Shown here: one piece after another, positions 17,291 through 25,176 of the stretch
How positions within the stretch are numbered: the first letter of the stretch is position 1
Layout: the number at the start of each line of letters is the position of its first letter
DNA from: an uncultured Acidimicrobiales bacterium
GTDB taxonomy: Bacteria > Actinomycetota > Acidimicrobiia > Acidimicrobiales > SZUA-35
DNA: 64,000 nucleotides
Assembly (NCBI GenBank): GCA_937922805.1
Contig: CALAJV010000002.1
Location: 179,830 to 243,829, forward strand
Direction: 5' to 3'
Position numbers and translations under genes: made by a program
The notes under the pieces: generated by a model
Told to the model about the DNA's origin: nothing
The model's input: only the letters and a program-made list of their open reading frames with translations
Database searches by the model: none

Positions 17291-18195
17291 CTCGCTGTTG
17301 AGCCGGCCTCGATTGTCGTCGCATCAGGCAAAGGTCTACCGCCATCGGCTCGAAAGGCCCATAACCCAGCTGCAACTACGACAGCGCTTCCGACGAGCGT
17401 TAGGGCATCGGGAACATCTCGGAAAATTACGATCTGCAAAATAATGGAGAAAACGACGATCGAATACCGAAAAGGCGCACTGAAGCTGAGGTCGCCGATG
17501 CGAACGGTGGCCACGCTAGCCACATAGCCAACGGTAAGAAATATCCCGGCTATTAGCAGCTGGAGTCCGGGCCAAATACTGATTGGCTTCCACCCTTGCA
17601 CCATCGACAAAACCAAACCCATCGTAGTGATGGCAAAGCCAGTCAGAAGCGCTATCAATTGGGTCGGAGCCGAAGGGTCGATACGTCGAGTTGCTAACTC
17701 CCGCACCACGATAAAAGCAATCGTTGCGAATCCAAGCAAATACCACGGGCTGAATGATTCAGCACCTGGTTTAACCACCAGGAGAACTCCTATGAATCCT
17801 ACGAAGACCGCTACAGCTCGCTGGGCGCTCACTGGTTCGCGGAGCATACGAGCAGCGACGAATACCACCACAATCGGAACAACTTGGAGAACAGCAGTGA
17901 GGCCAGCTAACGGAAGGCGAGCCAGGGCGCTCAAATAACAGATCGTTCCAAGGGTCTCACAAATCAGCCGAACGACGACAGGAGTCGAGAAGTGTTTCGA
18001 CAACTGAGGGAGTGTCCCGGCCCGGAAGTTGAGTCCGAACAGGATAAGGCAAACCCAGCTGCCTCTGAGAAATATCGATTGAAACAGCGGGAGTTCTTCA
18101 ACCGCCAGTTTGATGAAGGCGTCATTCGTCACGTACCCAGCCATGCCAAGTGTCATCCAGCCGGCACTGGCCACGTTCTCCGCCTTAGTACTCAC
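17287..18195 (-). CDS. DMT-superfamily transporter (EamA family)
   Basis: A 302-aa inner-membrane protein with about ten hydrophobic helices arranged as two EamA repeats. FVGFIGVLLVVKPG closes the first repeat in the usual way. Likely an exporter of metabolites; substrate unknown. The GTG at 18193-18195 has TAACGT exactly 6 nt upstream and no ribosome site, so translation is probably leaderless. Confidence 0.88.
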   Translation of the reverse strand: MSTKAENVASAGWMTLGMAGYVTNDAFIKLAVEELPLFQSIFLRGSWVCLILFGLNFRAGTLPQLSKHFSTPVVVRLICETLGTICYLSALARLPLAGLTAVLQVVPIVVVFVAARMLREPVSAQRAVAVFVGFIGVLLVVKPGAESFSPWYLLGFATIAFIVVRELATRRIDPSAPTQLIALLTGFAITTMGLVLSMVQGWKPISIWPGLQLLIAGIFLTVGYVASVATVRIGDLSFSAPFRYSIVVFSIILQIVIFRDVPDALTLVGSAVVVAAGLWAFRADGGRPLPDATTIEAGSTAS

Positions 18196-18201
18196 GTCGG
18201 A

Positions 18202-18207
18202 ACGTTA
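18202..18207 (-). promoter_or_regulatory. -10 hexamer TAACGT, leaderless start of the DMT transporter
   Basis: On the minus strand TAACGT ends 6 nt before the GTG at 18195. Confidence 0.45.
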
Positions 18208-18297
18208 TCGTCGACCAATACAATTCGGCACTTCCTAGTGCTGAGTTTTGGGAAGACCGCACCGGGGAACGCCCAGTTGCCGGCGCCAGTGGGCTAG

Positions 18298-19398
18298 CTA
18301 CGACAAACGATCGAGAATGCCGTACAAACTCTGAGCGGCTGACTCGTCGGTGCAGTTCTCCTGGGCAAAGGCGAATGCGTTTGCATCAAGCGACTCTCGC
18401 AAGCCCCTATCGTTCCACATGGCTTCTATGGCTTCAGCCATAGAAGCTGAATCACCCGGTTTGGTAGTCAAAGCCGTCTTTTCGGGGAAGATGTAGTCTT
18501 CAAGTCCTCGACGATCGGTCGTCACAACGGCACGACCATGACGGAAAGCCTCAACGATCGTTATTAGGCCTGCTGCCTCTGCTTGGGTGGTAAGCGGCAC
18601 AACGTTGACCCGAGCATGGCGGACTAGCCGCCTAATTTCCGGCCTGGGGATTTGTTCTAGCACCGTCACGCACGACGGTATCTCGAGCCCCTTGAGGGCT
18701 CCATCGCTAGCCAACACCAACGTCTTGAGGTTTAACTTTTCTACTGCGGCAAAGAAATTGCGATAGTCCCTATAGGCAGAACCAGTAGCGAACACATACG
18801 GTTCGTTGATCTGCGTTGGCTCGTCGTACTCGATCGCCCCGCCGTATTGTTGGGGCACGAACTCAAATCGCTCAGACGGGATCCCCAATATCGACGAGTA
18901 GGCCGAAATCTCATTTGTTGAGTGGACGACAAAGGTGTCGACCGCTCGAAGCGACGCTTGAGCCACCGTTCGCCGGACGAGCGATTTGATGTTTTCGGTA
19001 TTGAAAAGCCAAGCGACTAGAGGTCGATCGCTCCGACTAACTACCTTCATCAGCCCGGCTGCCGCGGCCAGTTGCGGGAAAACAGTGATGACCCCGCTGT
19101 CTGTTTGGCGAAACCCTGTATACGCCTGGCGAGCGGTATCTATCCAATCTGAAAAACCGTCGGTTCCGCCGCCCGATTGATGCCAATTTCGTTGCTTGCG
19201 AGCGCGAGGAACCAGGTCGAACGTGTGGTTCGGTGAATCAACCGCATCGATAATCCAGCGGTCAGAGGCTGTCTCGAAGTAGGGCGCTATCACCTGCCAA
19301 CTCGCAGGCGCGTTTCGAACAGATTGATCAGCTCTATCAAGAGGTTGCCTAACATCCCCCTCGCCGAAAAGATCGCCTTTGGAACCACCGTGCCTCAT
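18298..19398 (-). CDS. Glycosyltransferase family 4-like protein
   Basis: About 366 aa with a GT-B fold. The C-terminal half has the donor-site pattern GLITIVEAFRHGRAVVTTDRRGLEDYI, similar to the E-x7-E region of GT4 enzymes, and FATGSAYRDYRNF opens the second Rossmann domain. It should transfer a nucleotide-activated sugar at the cytoplasmic face of the membrane. The true start is unclear; I chose the ATG giving MRHGGSKG, and forms 5 or 16 codons longer are open. No other glycan genes are adjacent. Confidence 0.75.
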   Translation of the reverse strand: MRHGGSKGDLFGEGDVRQPLDRADQSVRNAPASWQVIAPYFETASDRWIIDAVDSPNHTFDLVPRARKQRNWHQSGGGTDGFSDWIDTARQAYTGFRQTDSGVITVFPQLAAAAGLMKVVSRSDRPLVAWLFNTENIKSLVRRTVAQASLRAVDTFVVHSTNEISAYSSILGIPSERFEFVPQQYGGAIEYDEPTQINEPYVFATGSAYRDYRNFFAAVEKLNLKTLVLASDGALKGLEIPSCVTVLEQIPRPEIRRLVRHARVNVVPLTTQAEAAGLITIVEAFRHGRAVVTTDRRGLEDYIFPEKTALTTKPGDSASMAEAIEAMWNDRGLRESLDANAFAFAQENCTDESAAQSLYGILDRLS

Positions 19399-19593
19399 CA
19401 GTTGACACCATATCATGGGTTTGAACCAAGAATAATCGGCTACCACGGCCGTCTCACGGCGGCGATGGCCGTTTCTGATCCTTGCAGTCTCGGTTATCTC
19501 ACCAACTGAGATCGACCAAATGTGGAGACAAGCCAGTTTTGCTCGAATTGCTTAGTTCCGGTGACCCAGGCCAAGCCAGCAAATTGCCTAAGA

Positions 19594-20496
19594 CTACGAG
19601 ATCGAGTGAATTCCCCGGTCAGATTCCGTCGTCAAGTTGGAACCTTCTGCCTCACTTTTGGACGCCCCATTTCCGCTGTTGGGCCGTTTCGCTAATCCGG
19701 CTATCTCAACCATTAACAAGACCAGGAAGAACTGCGCCACGCTTAAACCAGCCATTGTGGCTCCGCCCGCCGTGCCAGCGTGAAAACTGATGGTCAGGCC
19801 GGCGACAACAGCGACCGCTCCGAACAACATCGAAATAATCATCATGACTGGGATGCGTCTCGTGACCAACGACGCAGTTGCTGGGGGGCCAACGATTAGT
19901 CCGAAGACGAGTAACGTACCGACGGCCTGGAAGCTAGCGACGATGCTCAAAGCCAAGAGAACCATCATCACAAGGTGCGCGAGGCGGGGTCGCAGGCCGA
20001 GCGTTTCGGCCTTCATCGGGTTGAACGTTAGGGCTAGAAATGGCCGATAGGCCAAGATGGAGATTCCGACAACAAGTGCTGTGACTACGAGCTGAAGGGC
20101 GATGTCATCACTAGTAACTCCCAAGATGTCGCCGAACAGCAGCGATGAGACTTCGGTTGCGAACGATCGAGCCTTCGACACGATCACAATTCCCAGTGAC
20201 AACATGCCCACGAACAGCAGTCCGATTCCTGTGTCTTCTCGAACCGTTGAACGTGATGAAACCAGTGTGACCAGACCAGCCATCACGGCCGCCGCTAGCA
20301 ACGCACCAACCACCGGGCTAAATCCAATTAGGGTGGCCAACGCGATACCCGGGATCACACCATGAGCTAAGGCATCCCCAAGGAAGGCCAGCCCCCGCAG
20401 AACCACCCAGGTGCCGATCAAAGACGTGGCCACGACAGCCAGAAGCCCAGCCCAAAGGGCCCGCTGCATAAACAATGGCTCGAATGCTTCGATCAC
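19594..20496 (-). CDS. znuB: Zinc/manganese ABC transporter permease (ZnuB-like)
   Basis: Membrane component of a cluster 9 metal importer, 300 aa with about eight helices. GLAFLGDALAHGVIPGIAL and FNPMKAETLGLRP are characteristic of the ZnuB/MntB family. It is divergent from its ATPase gene, and a Zur-like site lies between. The GTG start is 6 nt after TAGAGT. Zinc rather than manganese is inferred from the Zur and His-rich binding protein next door. Confidence 0.9.
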   Translation of the reverse strand: MIEAFEPLFMQRALWAGLLAVVATSLIGTWVVLRGLAFLGDALAHGVIPGIALATLIGFSPVVGALLAAAVMAGLVTLVSSRSTVREDTGIGLLFVGMLSLGIVIVSKARSFATEVSSLLFGDILGVTSDDIALQLVVTALVVGISILAYRPFLALTFNPMKAETLGLRPRLAHLVMMVLLALSIVASFQAVGTLLVFGLIVGPPATASLVTRRIPVMMIISMLFGAVAVVAGLTISFHAGTAGGATMAGLSVAQFFLVLLMVEIAGLAKRPNSGNGASKSEAEGSNLTTESDRGIHSIS

Positions 20497-20502
20497 GCCG
20501 CA

Positions 20503-20508
20503 ACTCTA
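20503..20508 (-). promoter_or_regulatory. -10 hexamer TAGAGT, leaderless start of the permease gene
   Basis: On the minus strand TAGAGT ends 6 nt before the GTG at 20496. The Zur-like box at 20526-20544 lies just upstream and could block both divergent promoters. Confidence 0.5.
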
Positions 20509-20525
20509 CCGGCTTAGAGGAAAAT

Positions 20526-20544
20526 CAGAATGATTCTCGATATC
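20526..20544 (+). promoter_or_regulatory. Zur/Fur-type operator between permease and ATPase genes
   Basis: CAGAATGATTCTCGATATC matches 13 of 19 positions of the generic Fur-family box GATAATGATAATCATTATC. Its right part TGATTCTCGATATCG shares 13 of 15 bases with the operator of the binding-protein gene. It sits between the divergent transporter genes. Confidence 0.65.
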
Positions 20545-20554
20545 GTATTTTCTT

Positions 20555-21298
20555 GTGCCCGACTGCATCCGACTAGACAACTTGACCGTTCAGTACGGGG
20601 ATGTCGTTGCCCTCGACAGCGTGACAGCAGAGGTTCCTCATGGAGCGTCATTGGCCATCATTGGACCTAACGGCTCGGGGAAATCAACCTTACTTAAGCT
20701 CATAGCCGGCATACTTCGGCCGGCTGCGGGGACGTTCGACTCCGATGGCTGCGCCGTAGCGATTGTCTTGCAGTCGACAGACGTTGATCGCAATGTCCCT
20801 TTGACCGTTCGTGACACCGTAACAATGGCACGGTTCCCCGGCGTCGGCCTTCTACGACGGCTACAGCCAAACGATCACCAGGCGATAGCAAGCGCTCTGC
20901 GAGCGCTCGGGCTCGAGAATCTCGCTGATAAGCAGATCCACCATTTGTCCGGAGGGCAACGGCAACGAGCCTTTGTAGCCCAAGGTATTGCTCAGGATGC
21001 AGCGATCCTTCTGCTCGACGAGCCGCTCACAGGACTCGACGTCGGCTCGCGGTCACTAATAAACAACGCGTTAGACGAGGCCAAGTCGGCCGGCAGAACA
21101 ACAGTCATGACGACCCACAGTTTTGCCGAGGCTGAACGCTGTGACTTGGTTATGCTGCTCGCTCAGCAATGTATTGCCTTTGGCCCACCAGCTGAAGTGC
21201 TGACCGAGTCCAACCTACAGAACGCTTTTGGAGGCCGATTCGTTAAAGTCGGCAACACAATGGTACTTGACGACCCCCACCACGATCATGCCCACTGA
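20555..21298 (+). CDS. znuC: Zinc ABC transporter ATP-binding protein (ZnuC-like)
   Basis: ATPase subunit of 247 aa. Walker A GPNGSGKST, Q-loop VLQSTD, signature LSGGQRQRA, Walker B ILLLDEP and the switch His in TTHSF are all present. The His-rich C-terminus DDPHHDHAH may hold zinc. GTG start; the stop overlaps the zur start codon region by 11 bp, so the two are translationally coupled. Confidence 0.93.
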   Translation: MPDCIRLDNLTVQYGDVVALDSVTAEVPHGASLAIIGPNGSGKSTLLKLIAGILRPAAGTFDSDGCAVAIVLQSTDVDRNVPLTVRDTVTMARFPGVGLLRRLQPNDHQAIASALRALGLENLADKQIHHLSGGQRQRAFVAQGIAQDAAILLLDEPLTGLDVGSRSLINNALDEAKSAGRTTVMTTHSFAEAERCDLVMLLAQQCIAFGPPAEVLTESNLQNAFGGRFVKVGNTMVLDDPHHDHAH

Positions 21299-21734
21299 CG
21301 ACCTCGACCGGCTAAATGCCCAGGCCGCCAAACTATTAACGGCCCACGCCCATCGATTTACAACTGCCCGGCAACACATTGTGGCCGCTCTCCATGAAGC
21401 TGACTCACCGTTGACGATTCTTCAGCTCCTCGACGCCGGAGAGGGCTTGGTCCAGTCCACAACCTATAGAAATCTCGTTGTCTTAGAAGACGCCGGTGTG
21501 GTGACACGAGTTATCACGCCTGATGACCATGCCCGCTATGAACTCGACGAGCACCTAACTCACCATCATCATCACCTAATTTGCAACGACTGCGGCGATG
21601 TGAAGGACTTTGAGCTCTCCGACAACTTGGAGAATAAGTTGGACGGAGAGCTTCAAGAGGCCGGACGTACCGCTGGCTTTCGCATAGAGCGACACAGTCT
21701 CGATTTGTTCGGTACCTGCAAAAGCTGTTCGTAA
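21288..21734 (+). CDS. zur: Fur-family regulator, probably Zur
   Basis: A 148-aa zinc-responsive repressor candidate. The winged helix includes STTYRNLVVLEDAGVV. Structural zinc cysteines are CNDC and CKSC, and the His run HLTHHHHHLIC contributes to the regulatory metal site. It overlaps the ATPase gene and lies within the zinc uptake locus, which makes Zur much more likely than Fur. The ATG at 21288 is chosen because the 20 upstream codons lie inside znuC. Confidence 0.9.
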   Translation: MPTDDLDRLNAQAAKLLTAHAHRFTTARQHIVAALHEADSPLTILQLLDAGEGLVQSTTYRNLVVLEDAGVVTRVITPDDHARYELDEHLTHHHHHLICNDCGDVKDFELSDNLENKLDGELQEAGRTAGFRIERHSLDLFGTCKSCS

Positions 21735-21751
21735 AAACAACCTGGCTTGGC

Positions 21752-22783
21752 TTACCCAAGTGCGTCGACGATTCGTGTCGCATTGGTCCGCATCATGTCA
21801 AGGTAGGTTGCCGCCTCCGAGTCAGGTTGCCCTAAAGACTCAGCATAGAGCTCGACCACGGCAACGTCGTTGCCAACTTCGGCCGCTAACGTGTCAACCA
21901 ATTCAGAAGAAGACGACGTCTCCGTGAAGATAGCAGGCACTCCCTCAGCTTCAATCGTGTCGGCCAGGTTGGCCAGATCATTTGCGCTGGCGCTTCCGAC
22001 AGTGGTGCCCGTCGGAATCGCAGCGCCTACAAATTCGAAGTCGTAGCGTTCGGCGAAGTAGCTAAAGACATCATGATTCATAACGAGAATTCGATCCTCT
22101 ACTGGCACTTCAGCGACTAGCTCGCTAACTTCAGCGTCGAGCGCTTCAAGCTCACCTTCATAGGTAGCGACCGAATCCGCTAGTAGGTCAGCGTTTAGTC
22201 CGGCAACTTCGTCGATCAGGAACGATTCAATGCCGTTAACCGCATCGGCCATCCGAGCAGGATCGGTAAAGAAGTGCGGGTCGACCCCGTCGTGGCCATG
22301 CTCATCGTCACCATGCTCATCGTCACTATGCTCATCGTCACCATCGTCGTCGTGACCCTCATCATCATGACCCTCATCATCGAAGTTGATCGTCGAGACC
22401 GCTTCGAGGGACCGAAACGTTGGAACCCCAGCTTGTTCGGCTGAATCAATAACATCGAGCAGCCCCTCCTCGAACCCGCCACCATTGATTATTAATGCGT
22501 CGGCATTTAGCAGTTGATCTACTTGCTGGGCTGATGGCTGGAAGTCATGGGGGTCGGCACCGACCGGCATGATCGTTACAACGTTGGCTTGCTCACCGAC
22601 CATTTCTGCCACAACGTCACCGAGAATATTGGTAGTGGCGACAATCGTAGGGAGGTCTGCTTGATCTGAACCAGCCTCAGTCGGTTCCTCAGTTCCACAA
22701 CCGGAAGCGACGACTATCAGCGTTACTGCCAGAACCAATATCGAGAGTGCTCGCTCAGCCATCCCGCTTTCCCGCTTATACAT
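21752..22783 (-). CDS. znuA: Zinc ABC transporter substrate-binding lipoprotein (ZnuA-like)
   Basis: Metal-binding lipoprotein of 343 aa. The signal MYKRESG followed by a hydrophobic stretch ends in the lipobox VASGCGTE. Ligand histidines occur in GADPHDFQPS, in DPHFFTDP and in VMNHDVFSYFAERY. The acidic His-rich loop (22275-22390) of Asp/His/Glu repeats is the hallmark of zinc-specific members. Start at the ATG 22781-22783, which has GGAG 7 nt upstream; longer forms would bury the signal peptide. Convergent with zur. Confidence 0.93.
   Translation of the reverse strand: MYKRESGMAERALSILVLAVTLIVVASGCGTEEPTEAGSDQADLPTIVATTNILGDVVAEMVGEQANVVTIMPVGADPHDFQPSAQQVDQLLNADALIINGGGFEEGLLDVIDSAEQAGVPTFRSLEAVSTINFDDEGHDDEGHDDDGDDEHSDDEHGDDEHGHDGVDPHFFTDPARMADAVNGIESFLIDEVAGLNADLLADSVATYEGELEALDAEVSELVAEVPVEDRILVMNHDVFSYFAERYDFEFVGAAIPTGTTVGSASANDLANLADTIEAEGVPAIFTETSSSSELVDTLAAEVGNDVAVVELYAESLGQPDSEAATYLDMMRTNATRIVDALG
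22275..22390 (-). repeat. His/Asp-rich repeat coding the ZnuA metal loop
   Basis: Short tandem units such as catgctcatcgtcac recur several times and encode the D-E-H-G-D type repeats of the binding protein. Copy number could vary by slippage. Confidence 0.7.
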
Positions 22784-22825
22784 GGCGAATCTCCGTAGTG
22801 TCTGAGCCATTAGCTCCATCGTAAC

Positions 22826-22844
22826 GATAATGAGAATCAATATC
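22826..22844 (-). promoter_or_regulatory. Zur operator upstream of znuA
   Basis: On the minus strand GATATTGATTCTCATTATC matches 16 of 19 bases of the Fur-family box GATAATGATAATCATTATC and is nearly palindromic. It lies about 43 nt before the znuA start, where a promoter is expected. Confidence 0.75.
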
Positions 22845-22916
22845 GACATCTGTTGTCGGAGTCGAGACTAGCCATCCATCTGCTCAGTACCAACCTGACT
22901 GGAACAGGTGATGATC

Positions 22917-23474
22917 TCAGACGAGATTTCTGGGCTGGGCTTTTTCGTTTGGTGACAAATCACCGGCATCAAGCATCTCGAGAGTTCGTTCCAATTTTGG
23001 GTTCCATCCAGCTCGGTGTCGTACCTGCGGATCGGGATCGTTGACCAGCTGGGCGAGCAGTTCATCCGAGAGCGACGCATTACCAGCCAAACTCACTCGC
23101 ACCTCAGCCCATGGCGAGCGGACCAAGCGCTGAGCGGCAGCATGAACGATCTTGGGCTCTGCTGCGACTCCCCTAGCTGCTCTCATGCCACAGTGATCGA
23201 CCATGATCAACCGCACCTCGTCAGCGCCCAGCTCAAAGGTACTTTCAATGAACCGGGTCGCTCCGTCATGACAGACTAGATGATCAGCAAGCCAGTCAGC
23301 GACAAACCCGATAGCCAGATCACGCTCAATTGGAAGTTCACCACTTTTGGCCACCTCGCAAGCGGACCGGAACCGTCGATAGCGAGGCTGCGCTGTCAAC
23401 AATTCAGTCATTCGAATCAAGCGAGTTCGCCACCGGATCTCCGGCTTAGGGGCGGCTAGCAATGACCACTCCAT
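22917..23474 (-). CDS. HEAT-like/leucine-rich-variant repeat protein of unknown function
   Basis: About 185 aa, mostly helical. The C-terminal half has repeats of the form SPWAEVRVSLAGNASLSDELL and DPDPQVRHRAGWNP, like HEAT-type or LRV repeats that bind partner proteins. The chosen ATG (23472-23474) overlaps the end of the upstream C2/cysteine-protease-like gene by 29 bp, so the two form a coupled pair; a shorter start at 23411 is possible. Its partner is likely the adjacent protein, but this is inference. Confidence 0.65.
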   Translation of the reverse strand: MEWSLLAAPKPEIRWRTRLIRMTELLTAQPRYRRFRSACEVAKSGELPIERDLAIGFVADWLADHLVCHDGATRFIESTFELGADEVRLIMVDHCGMRAARGVAAEPKIVHAAAQRLVRSPWAEVRVSLAGNASLSDELLAQLVNDPDPQVRHRAGWNPKLERTLEMLDAGDLSPNEKAQPRNLV

Positions 23475-24513
23475 GGAATGACTCACAAAACGTATCGATA
23501 TCAACTTGGACGCACCGGGTCGCTCCCCACGAATAGGTTCCGAACTGAATCTCATTTCCCTCGATGAAAGGTCCAAGAGTCAAAGGGAGCCAGTGGTCGT
23601 AATGATGACGGTCTTCGCCTCCCCAGAGCAGCGGGTTCGCTTCGACCTGCAGGAAAGCATGACCTCCACTACTCACAACTTCTCCGGCACGACGGATCGC
23701 CGCCATTTCTCCTCCGGTTTCGGTCGAGATATCTTGAACCTCGGTCATTCCAAGCAGTTGTCTACTCCAGTCCATCATGGCCCCCGACAGCGATGAACCC
23801 CGTAGGCCGCCAAGCAGATGAGAACGGACCCGTAGCACAGCATTCGCGTTGTTTCGAAGGCTTGCCGCGAACATCCAATCGACCGCCGCCATCCCGCCCC
23901 CGATGTTGTCTTCACGTAAACCTCTAGGCACATCGATCGTGTTTCCAATCAATGGGAGGTAGCCCGTCTCGAACAGTTCCCGAGCCAATTGGGCGTACCG
24001 AGCTGGGTTGGCTCTTGCCAGCTCGTACACAACAACGGTCGGGCCGCACAGCGGGGCCTGCGCCTGATCGATTATCTCAGGGTTCTCTAAACGCGCCTCG
24101 ATTTGAGACTTGAACAAGCTACTGGAGATATGAGTCCAGACGCCAGGGCTGGTTGATCGGTTCAATCCGGCCCACGCGATTTCTTGAGCCGATCGACTGT
24201 CATCAGAGACGGTATAGGCCATCTCGTAGTGAGCGCCATCGAGAACAAAAGCGACTCCGCCCGGTCCAGTACTAGCGTCGATCCGTACGGTACCGAGATG
24301 ATCATCGGTACGTCGATCCTCGTCCCATAAGCGAACCGAGACAGTTTCAGCGAACGAGATCTCGCGATTAAGCTCCCAGATATCTCCCTCCGATAGGTTC
24401 CTGCGGAGCGAGTAGATTGGCTCGTCGTCGGGAGTAATATCGAGTCGACAATCGTCGTATCGCCGGTCCTCGGTCTCGTAGCAATGCAGAGTTTGTATCG
24501 AAATGACAGGCAT
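23446..24513 (-). CDS. C2-like domain protein with possible papain-like cysteine protease region
   Basis: A 355-aa protein I cannot place in a named family. Residues 1-105 resemble a C2-like beta-sandwich (DDCRLDITPDDEPIYSL, then VSVRLWDEDRRTDDHLGTV, with acidic loop residues that could bind calcium). Residues about 150-355 have a Cys-Gly-Pro-Thr at 156-159 before a helix, a His cluster in DRHHYDHWLP near 303-307 and TYSWG after it, the order expected for a Cys-His peptidase fold. No signal peptide. GGGGAG precedes the ATG by 6 nt. It is linked to the HEAT-like gene and lies at the 3' side of tRNA-Pro. Confidence 0.6.
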   Translation of the reverse strand: MPVISIQTLHCYETEDRRYDDCRLDITPDDEPIYSLRRNLSEGDIWELNREISFAETVSVRLWDEDRRTDDHLGTVRIDASTGPGGVAFVLDGAHYEMAYTVSDDSRSAQEIAWAGLNRSTSPGVWTHISSSLFKSQIEARLENPEIIDQAQAPLCGPTVVVYELARANPARYAQLARELFETGYLPLIGNTIDVPRGLREDNIGGGMAAVDWMFAASLRNNANAVLRVRSHLLGGLRGSSLSGAMMDWSRQLLGMTEVQDISTETGGEMAAIRRAGEVVSSGGHAFLQVEANPLLWGGEDRHHYDHWLPLTLGPFIEGNEIQFGTYSWGATRCVQVDIDTFCESFHGVVIASRP

Positions 24514-24830
24514 GAGTACTCTCCCCTGGGTGAGGCGGAGTCGGGCAACCCAACCAGCAACGCACCGGTTGGGAATACAGACCTATGAGAGACGAGTTTG
24601 ATACAACGGTGAGCAAACCTTCGACGGTAGGACCTAGATAAGTCCGCGTCGGCGGATTGGGTTCGCTCGATGACCGTAGGCCCCAGACCCAGACCCAGAC
24701 CCAGTTAGGCATTCTTGCCTCCAGTCGGGTAGGGCCAAACGCCCGACCGATCAAACGGGTGCCTACCGATCGATCGATCCGGTCGAGGTAGTACACGCAG
24801 ATTCGCCGCTTTGCGTCGACGGAGTTTGCG
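24514..24830. other. Intergenic region between tRNA-Pro and the C2-like gene
   Basis: 317 bp without a convincing gene. It contains a short run of cccaga hexamers (about 24681-24704) and simple gatcgatcgatc-like sequence around 24767. It may be the leader of the downstream gene. I find no copy of the tRNA 3' end that would mark an attachment site. Confidence 0.5.
24681..24704. repeat. CCCAGA hexamer tandem repeat
   Basis: About four consecutive cccaga units in non-coding sequence. Confidence 0.7.
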
Positions 24831-24905
24831 TCGGGCTGGGGAGATTCGAACTCCCGACCTCTTGACCCCCAGTCAAGCGCGCTAACCAAGCTGCGCCACA
24901 GCCCG
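24831..24905 (-). tRNA. tRNA-Pro (anticodon GGG)
   Basis: On the minus strand the 7-bp acceptor CGGGCTG/CAGCCCG closes a full cloverleaf. The anticodon stem CTTGA/TCAAG holds the loop CTGGGGG with anticodon GGG. The T arm carries GTTCGAATC. The discriminator base is A and CCA is not encoded. Confidence 0.95.
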
Positions 24906-25176
24906 TCGGTTCAAACAGTGAAGTTTAGGATCACATTTACACCTTACCCTCCCCTGATTGTGGTCCGCATTCTTTGTCAGAAAAGCATCGACGATTCAAG
25001 CGAAACATCATTGTCAGCTTTCGCTCGCATCAATTTACTCATGGCAAAGCGGCAGGCATTAGACCTATCTGCCACCGTGCATTTTGCTCCTTCAGTTTTT
25101 TGGGACCTCAGTCGAAATTCTGTTGCTGGCTAGCTGCTGGCGAAAACACCATCAGCACACGTTTGGAACAGTTCTA
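24906..25176. other. Intergenic region upstream of the GH16 gene
   Basis: 271 bp that should hold the leftward tRNA-Pro promoter and the rightward GH16 promoter. It is read open in the GH16 frame from a TTG at 25084, but that extension would bury the signal peptide. Nothing else recognised. Confidence 0.4.

Noticed and set aside
24368..24889. Minus-strand frame of 173 codons across the tRNA-Pro gene
   Set aside because: It runs through the tRNA and the cccaga repeat and overlaps the better-supported C2-like gene.
24700..24905. Possible integration site at the tRNA-Pro 3' end
   Set aside because: No duplicated tRNA 3' segment and no integrase are visible in the window.
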